In this document: piece after piece, positions 60,709 through 64,000 of the stretch
Numbering within the stretch: position 1 is the stretch's first letter
Layout: each line of letters starts with the position of its first letter
Origin: Semisulcospira habei
Taxonomy: Eukaryota > Mollusca > Gastropoda > Semisulcospiridae
Assembly (NCBI GenBank): GCA_036245525.1
Contig: BTPG01000005.1
Span: forward strand, 182,018,245 to 182,082,244
Direction of reading: 5' to 3'
DNA: 64,000 nucleotides
Position numbers and translations under genes: made by a program
The notes under the pieces: generated by a model
Told to the model about the DNA's origin: nothing
What the model saw: the letters and a program-made list of their open reading frames with translations, nothing else
The model's database searches: none

Positions 60709-60853
60709 TTAACCCATTCAGCCCTGTCGGCGCCAAGCTAATCTGGCACTGCCCTTGAATTACCATGGTCGATCCATCTCTGCAACTGATGCATAGTCAT
60801 TAGATGACGCCTCCAAAATTTGGGAAATACGTGCGCCGGGCTGAATGAGTTAA
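60709..60853. mobile_element. Family A element, left arm deleted
   Basis: TTAA at 60709-60712 and 60850-60853. CCCATTCAGCCCTGTC joins directly to GGCGCCAAGCTAATCTGGCA and the rest of the right side. Confidence 0.9.
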
Positions 60854-61310
60854 TACAGATGACAATGCTATATCCCTTTCTTTTTCTTGCTCTATTTCAT
60901 TGGGAATCGGTTGTTACCAGTTGCAGATAATAGCCAGTAACTGTCAGTTACACGAGTACACACAGCCGAGGGATGGTTGGATGGCAGTTACCTGCGAGGA
61001 AAAGTCACCTGCACATCATCTTAACACAGATCGTTTTGCGCGTAACAAGTACCTTGTACCGCGTTGAGCCGCTGTCCATCCCTACGAAGGACAAGTGACC
61101 CTCTGCTAAGAGTGTAAAAACTGGCATCATCTGTTTGGCAGGGAGACGTTTGTGAAGTGTGCTGAGCGAAAACATCGGCAGTTAAATGAAAAGGGTTTCA
61201 TTGGGGTCTCTGGCACGGCCTTTGATGTAGAGCCCTTCTTTCGATAAGTGCCAATTTCAGGTTGTTAAGAAGTTTTAAGTGTTTTTGGTGGAAATAGCTC
61301 ATTTTCTTGG
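60854..61310. other. Unassigned stretch
   Basis: No element or coding region recognised. Confidence 0.4.
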
Positions 61311-61313
61311 GTG

Positions 61314-61367
<54 letters not shown>

Positions 61368-61427
61368 CACACACACAAACACACACACGCACAACACACA
61401 CACAAACACACACACACAAACACACAC

Positions 61428-61475
<48 letters not shown>

Positions 61476-61490
61476 ACACACATACACGCA
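61314..61490. repeat. (CA)n microsatellite with interruptions
   Basis: Long (CA)n with ACAAC and GCACAAC breaks, followed by GAGA-rich sequence to 61540. Confidence 0.95.
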
Positions 61491-61650
61491 CGCACGCACG
61501 CACTGACAGAGAGAGAGAGTGAGAGGGAGAAGGAGAGAGAGATTGTTTTTAACACAGCCTAAGTGAAACTTCTTAAAGTTTGGGAGCTGTCGTTGGAGAA
61601 GACTGAAAGTCCTAGCGATGACCGTAGAAAGACAGGTATAAATGAATTAA

Positions 61651-61717
61651 GCAGGAGGCGTAGAACCTGGTGAGCCCCCCGCGGATGCGGAGGTTCATGA
61701 GGATTTACGCCTCCTGC
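61651..61717. mobile_element. Family B hairpin, GCAGGAGGCG variant
   Basis: GCAGGAGGCGTAGAACCTGG pairs with GAGGATTTACGCCTCCTGC. GGAGGCG/CGCCTCC is changed from AGAGGCA/TGCCTCT in both arms. Confidence 0.85.
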
Positions 61718-61744
61718 TGACGGACTGCATGAATGGCAAACCAT

Positions 61745-61880
61745 GTGCAATTATTCCGCTATTTCAGACTAATATTTCATATAAGAAAAGTTGTTTTTGC
61801 AAGTCATGGCGACATTTAGGCCAATGAATTTCCTCATCGGAAAATTGCTTTTGACTGGCGGGAGAAGAGGGAGGCTGGGA
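61745..61880. repeat. Inverted copy of the 35285-35425 repeat
   Basis: Starts TGCAATTATTCCGCTATTTC and ends with CTTTTGACTGGCGGGAGAAG, the reverse complement of the other copy. Confidence 0.8.
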
Positions 61881-62127
61881 GGGAGAGTGAGAGTGCGTGT
61901 GTGGGTGGGGGGTGGGGGGAGGGGCTGAATCGAATCAAAATGCCATATTATAAAGGATATGTCCTCTGAAGAGACTTTGTATACAAGGCCAGAAGAGAGA
62001 CATCATCTATGCGAAATGGACCAGGCTGCTTTAGAGAACTGCACTGATTCTCATGAGCACACACCCCGCCCCCTCTCAGCGCGTCAGTGCCTTCCAGCGC
62101 CTCGGGATGAATCCATGACTGCACAGA

Positions 62128-62263
62128 AGAACCCAATGGAGAAAGAAACACGCTTAGAAAAGACAGTTACAACACAATTTATTAATATATCGGGGGGGGG
62201 GGGGGGAGAAACAACAACCTCTCTTCGTTTTACACGCTTGGCATCACCTTTTTGGTCTGGAGT
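62128..62263. mobile_element. Family K copy between imperfect 14-bp repeats
   Basis: AGAACCCAATGGAGAAAGAA, ACACGCTTAGAAAAGACAGT, AATTTATTAATATATCGG, then a G run and TTTTGGTCTG. CATGACTGCACAGA and CATGACTGCATAGA flank it (13 of 14 equal). No full right arm. Confidence 0.55.
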
Positions 62264-62332
62264 GCATGACTGCATAGACACAAACGTTGCCAGAAACTTA
62301 CGTGTGATGATTTCGGAGCCTACAACCCAGGG

Positions 62333-62519
62333 GACAGTTGCATGAGTGAGCACCTTGCGCAGTGGCTAGCGCAGGACTAAGCTCACTCATTGCCACTGGT
62401 CCCAGGGCAATAAGGTCCAAGAGGAAAGACCAGCGTGAAGAGAGACATACTTTGTGCTGGTCTGTGGAATTTGCATCTCGTGGGGCACTTTCTTGAGGTA
62501 CAAAATTACAGATCAGTTA
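62333..62519. repeat. Family G palindrome with family F arms
   Basis: GGACAGTTGCATGAGTGAGC pairs with GCTCACTCATTGCCACTGGTCC (62333-62404). F-like words AATAAGGTCCAAGAGGAAAG and GTGCTGGTCTGTGGAATTTG follow. Confidence 0.65.
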
Positions 62520-63104
62520 ACAGAATCGTGTTTTCACTGTGCACATCAGTCAGCAAGAGACACAGATGTAAAATTCGTCCAGGAGACAACATAGATCCTC
62601 ATGAACCGACATAAGAACACAGTGCTATCACTCTACTATGTAAAAATGTTATAAAATATAACATTATCTAGCTTTGCTAAGAACCTTTACACATCTCATT
62701 CGCTGATATACATAAATGACACCAGCAATAGGCATAGATTGCAGACGCTTGGCCTTCACCTTTGACGTATGACGCAAACACTTGCAACACAATCTGCTAT
62801 GGAAGAGGCAGTGGAACACAGGAGAGCCATGAGAGACGTCTCATTAGGTGTAATCTTCTTTCTCCCTGGCACTCAATATGTGCCCATGGTCTGGTCTGTG
62901 ATTGTCCACCTTCAGATGGCCGCACCGTGCACAGTCCGGGATTAACTCTGTAGTCTGCGTGATGTCCAGGCGGCATAGGAACCCTGGGGTCCAGTGATGG
63001 CAATGCCAATCCTTTTTTGAATATAGTATGGTCAAAGGTTGTTTGTTTTGGCCGATATTTGTTCCTGTGGACTATACATCCTTTTGACCCTCTCGAAGTA
63101 GAGA
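62520..63104. other. Unassigned, with B-like arm fragments
   Basis: Isolated words such as CATAGATCCTCATGAACCG (62590) without partner. No gene recognised. Confidence 0.4.
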
Positions 63105-63226
63105 TTAACACATTCTGCCCCATGACTGAAATCCCCAAATTGTGAATTTGCTCTCTGAAGGACTTTATTACAATCCTAGAGACAGATCGAGCATTATAGT
63201 TCAAGGGTGGTGCCAGAATAGCTTGG
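63105..63226. mobile_element. Family A element truncated after the left arm
   Basis: TTAA at 63105-63108, flank CACATTCTGCCCCATGACTG, arm TATAGTTCAAGGGTGGTGCC and AGAATAGCTTGG; the right arm is missing. Confidence 0.8.
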
Positions 63227-63239
63227 TGTTCAGTTCGAC

Positions 63240-64000
63240 TGATAAAATGTGAGCTTTAACGAGTTTTAACTGAGGTCAGGCACAATTGTATTTATTGATA
63301 GGACATTTTCAAAAAGTTTTACCTTGACATTTTTTTCCACTCAAAGGGGTGCGGTGCCACGGACCCTGCGCGTGACGGGGTCGCTGCATACTTGACTCCT
63401 TCTCAGTGGCTGATCTTTGGGTGGCAGTTCAACGAAACGGTCAAAAGTGCAACGTGGACCGCACAGGCTTTATCACCACACGTGAATTGAGATAGCCTTG
63501 TGTCAGATGGGCGGGGAAAGGGTGTGAGTTGTATAAATACGAGTGTTTTATAAGGTATGGTTTTGCCGTACCCGCTTCAGGGCCACCTTATATTTTTTTA
63601 AGGTAGGGCCGAGGCTTTTTTCCTGTTCATACTCCGTTTGAAGTGGTAGCCTCCTTCCCTCCTACACCTCTCTCACTCTCCCTCCACCCCACTCACCTTA
63701 GTTCGATTTTTACCCCAGTCAGTTAGCTATAACCATTTCTGAAAATCTTCCTACACCACAGTGCAGCATAATAGAAAGTGCAGGTATTACCGGATGGTAG
63801 GCGTGATACGTTTGAGAGAGTACATCGTAATTGACACCAAAAACTATTTCAAGAAGAAATGTACCCCCAAAAAGTAACGACTGTCAGAAGGAAAGGAAAA
63901 AAACCCAGCTCAGTCGACAGAACAGGTTGATACGGATCGCGTCGGTGAAACCGGCCAAGATATTTTTCCCTCTTTTTTTTTTTTTTGCAGCTTGAAATAT
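63240..64000. other. Unassigned end of window
   Basis: No element recognised. GGGCGGGG (63509) and TATAAATA (63531) stand close together but without other promoter support. Confidence 0.4.

Noticed and set aside
63509..63537. GC box plus TATAAATA promoter
   Set aside because: Spacing is short, no initiator or downstream frame is visible, and such words occur by chance.

Overview
The window looks like non-coding, repeat-dominated DNA from an animal nuclear genome, most likely a mollusc and perhaps a marine gastropod (inference, low certainty at genus level). The reasons are APE-type LINE retrotransposons, tRNA-derived SINEs, long (CA)n, (GA)n, (CT)n and (TA)n microsatellites, splice-site-like signals, and no operons or long host reading frames. 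No host protein-coding gene can be called with confidence. There are three candidate exons: 24770-24885 (+), 23285-23386 (+, weak) and 12089-12315 (-, with an apparent 3' UTR).

The dominant feature is a large set of short palindromic (hairpin) elements. I label the families A to P for this report only. Families A, B, C, D and E have unrelated arms but share ends of the form TTAA-CYC...GRG-TTAA, usually with an intact TTAA on each side. This suggests several non-autonomous families mobilised by a TTAA-specific, piggyBac-like transposase; no transposase is present. About 28 copies or pieces of A and about 30 of B are scattered from end to end, often with nearly perfect stems and loops of about 3 to 8 nt. 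The two arms of a copy tend to change together, and several pairs of elements abut on one shared TTAA. Other palindromes (F, G, H, I, K, N, P) lack TTAA ends.

Retroelements come second. An apparently full-length RTE-like LINE lies at 16792-20098 with an intact 1004-codon endonuclease-reverse transcriptase frame and a target duplication; it sits in the edge of a family A hairpin. A 5'-truncated CR1/L2/Jockey-like LINE lies at about 32375-34880. Two copies of another LINE (51401-52445 + and 38616-38886 -) are 5'-truncated with visible target duplications. A LINE C-terminal fragment at 26947-27249 (-) has a perfect 22-bp duplication. Several SINE families occur, two with clear A and B boxes.

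Layout: 1-16.7 kb, hairpins, degenerate tandem arrays and LINE tails; 16.8-20.1 kb, intact RTE-like LINE; 20.1-32 kb, hairpins, microsatellites and the best candidate exon; 32-36.5 kb, truncated LINE and microsatellites; 36.5-40 kb, nested SINE, LINE and hairpin mosaic; 40-51 kb, a 1.2-kb foldback, a 12-copy 50-bp minisatellite and more hairpins; 51-64 kb, a LINE nested in a SINE, a Harbinger-like MITE and further hairpins. Nothing here works as a pathway. The biology is that of transposons inserting into one another.
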